Both the position numbers and the translations under genes were made by a program. This document shows, in pieces, positions 59,069 through 64,000 of a stretch of DNA of 64,000 bases. Position 1 is the stretch's first letter, and every line of letters begins with the position of its first letter. Origin of the DNA: Poriferisodalis sp965237655 (GTDB lineage: Bacteria > Actinomycetota > Acidimicrobiia > Acidimicrobiales > Poriferisodalaceae); contig NZ_CBDEGB010000001.1 in NCBI RefSeq assembly GCF_965237655.1, positions 124,001 through 188,000 of the forward strand, read 5' to 3'. The notes under the pieces were generated by a model. The model saw nothing but the letters and a program-made list of their open reading frames with translations. It was not told where the DNA came from and did not search any database.

Positions 59069-59440
59069 TCAGGACTCCCGCTTGGCGCCGTAGCGCGAGC
59101 GCGCCTGCCGGCGGGCGCTCACACCCGAAGCATCCAGCGCACCGCGGATGATCTTGTAGCGGACGCCGGGAAGATCTTTCACCCGGCCGCCGCGAACCAG
59201 AACGATGCTGTGCTCCTGGAGGTTGTGGCCCTCGCCCGGGATGTAGGCGGTCACCTCGACACCACTGGTGAGGCGCACGCGGGCAACTTTGCGCAAGGCG
59301 GAGTTTGGCTTCTTCGGCGTGTGCGTGTACACGCGCGTGCAGACCCCGCGCCGCTGCGGCGATCCCTTCAACGCAGGCGTGCGAACCTTCGTCGACTTCG
59401 ACTTGCGGCCCTTGCGGACCAGTTGCTGGATCGTGGGCAC
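59069..59440 (-). CDS. rpsL: 30S ribosomal protein S12
   Basis: S12 monitors decoding. The 123 residues show VPTIQQLVRKGRKSKSTKVR, VCTRVYTHTPKKPNSALRKV and VRGGRVKDLPGVRYKIIRGA. The streptomycin-sensitive lysines (in TPKKPNSALRK and RVKDLPG) are wild type. It starts at a GTG (59438-59440) after AGAGG; the frame is open upstream without support. The 159-bp spacer to rpoC holds no gene. Confidence 0.95.
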   Translation of the reverse strand: MPTIQQLVRKGRKSKSTKVRTPALKGSPQRRGVCTRVYTHTPKKPNSALRKVARVRLTSGVEVTAYIPGEGHNLQEHSIVLVRGGRVKDLPGVRYKIIRGALDASGVSARRQARSRYGAKRES

Positions 59441-59599
59441 CAAGACCTCTGTGGCTGGGGAAGCTGTAAGTGGGACAGGTTTGCGGACAGTGCTCGGCAA
59501 GTCTGTGGGGAGCCCCACCGGGAGCGAACCTGACTGAGAGAGCAGGCTAGGCAGCGCGTCCCGACACGACAACCGCCAGCGACGGGAGGACCAGGCCGC

Positions 59600-63544
<3,945 letters not shown>

Positions 63545-63598
63545 GCTGTGTGTCTGGCCCTATGTGTCGTGCGAGTTCTTGCTGTTCGATTGCGCCGG

Positions 63599-64000
<402 letters not shown>

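Noticed and set aside
59069..59440. Streptomycin-resistant S12
   Set aside because: The two lysine positions known for resistance mutations are wild type.

Overview
The window is 64 kb of GC-rich chromosomal DNA from an actinobacterium. The order glmM-glmS-acpS-nnr-alr-tsaE-tsaB-rimI-tsaD is a typical actinobacterial arrangement. The RpoC sequence, the C-terminally extended ribosomal protein S3 and the widespread 1-4 bp stop/start overlaps fit the same group, and an uncultured Acidimicrobiia-like lineage is my best guess (inference). I recognised no rRNA, tRNA, CRISPR array, insertion sequence or prophage.

Region 1 (1-12.8 kb, mostly minus strand) holds the t6A-modification genes (tsaD partial, tsaB, tsaE) with rimI, then alr, nnr, acpS, an unusually long glmS, glmM, rpsI and rplM. 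A catechol 2,3-dioxygenase gene lies on the plus strand between glmM and glmS. Region 2 (12.8-22.7 kb) separates rplM from rplQ. It carries a D-aminoacylase-like amidohydrolase, truA on the opposite strand from the ribosomal genes, an M16 lipoprotein peptidase, a superoxide dismutase, an acyl-ACP desaturase, a membrane protein coupled to a winged-helix regulator with a palindromic operator, and an RraA-like protein.

Region 3 (22.7-37.3 kb, minus strand) is the S10-spc-alpha ribosomal super-operon from rplC to rplQ, including secY, adk and rpoA. infA and map are absent from their usual place between adk and rpmJ. Region 4 (37.3-54.6 kb) is a 17.5 kb accessory block inserted between rplC and rpsJ, which normally adjoin. 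It contains a nonsense-broken cell-wall-binding-repeat gene, a compact enolase/GH3-ligase/sterol-desaturase operon with an oxidoreductase upstream, a three-subunit molybdenum hydroxylase with a MoaD-like protein, a membrane-anchored HExxH protein, decayed gene remnants, a toxin-antitoxin pair, and a three-gene operon of unknown function that includes a TIGR04255-like protein. Region 5 (54.8-64 kb, minus strand) is rpoB (partial)-rpoC-rpsL-rpsG-fusA-tuf-rpsJ.

The most unusual signal is a family of short tandem repeats of different sequence, most of them forming GC-rich hairpins. They occur at eight places: inside the 3' ends of rimI, rpmC and rplC, twice in glmS, and in three spacers. Every copy inside a gene has a period divisible by three (27, 30, 33 or 36 bp). 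Those outside genes do not (28, 31, 32 bp), or, in the 31 bp case, straddle a stop codon. I found no mobile-element enzyme that would explain them.
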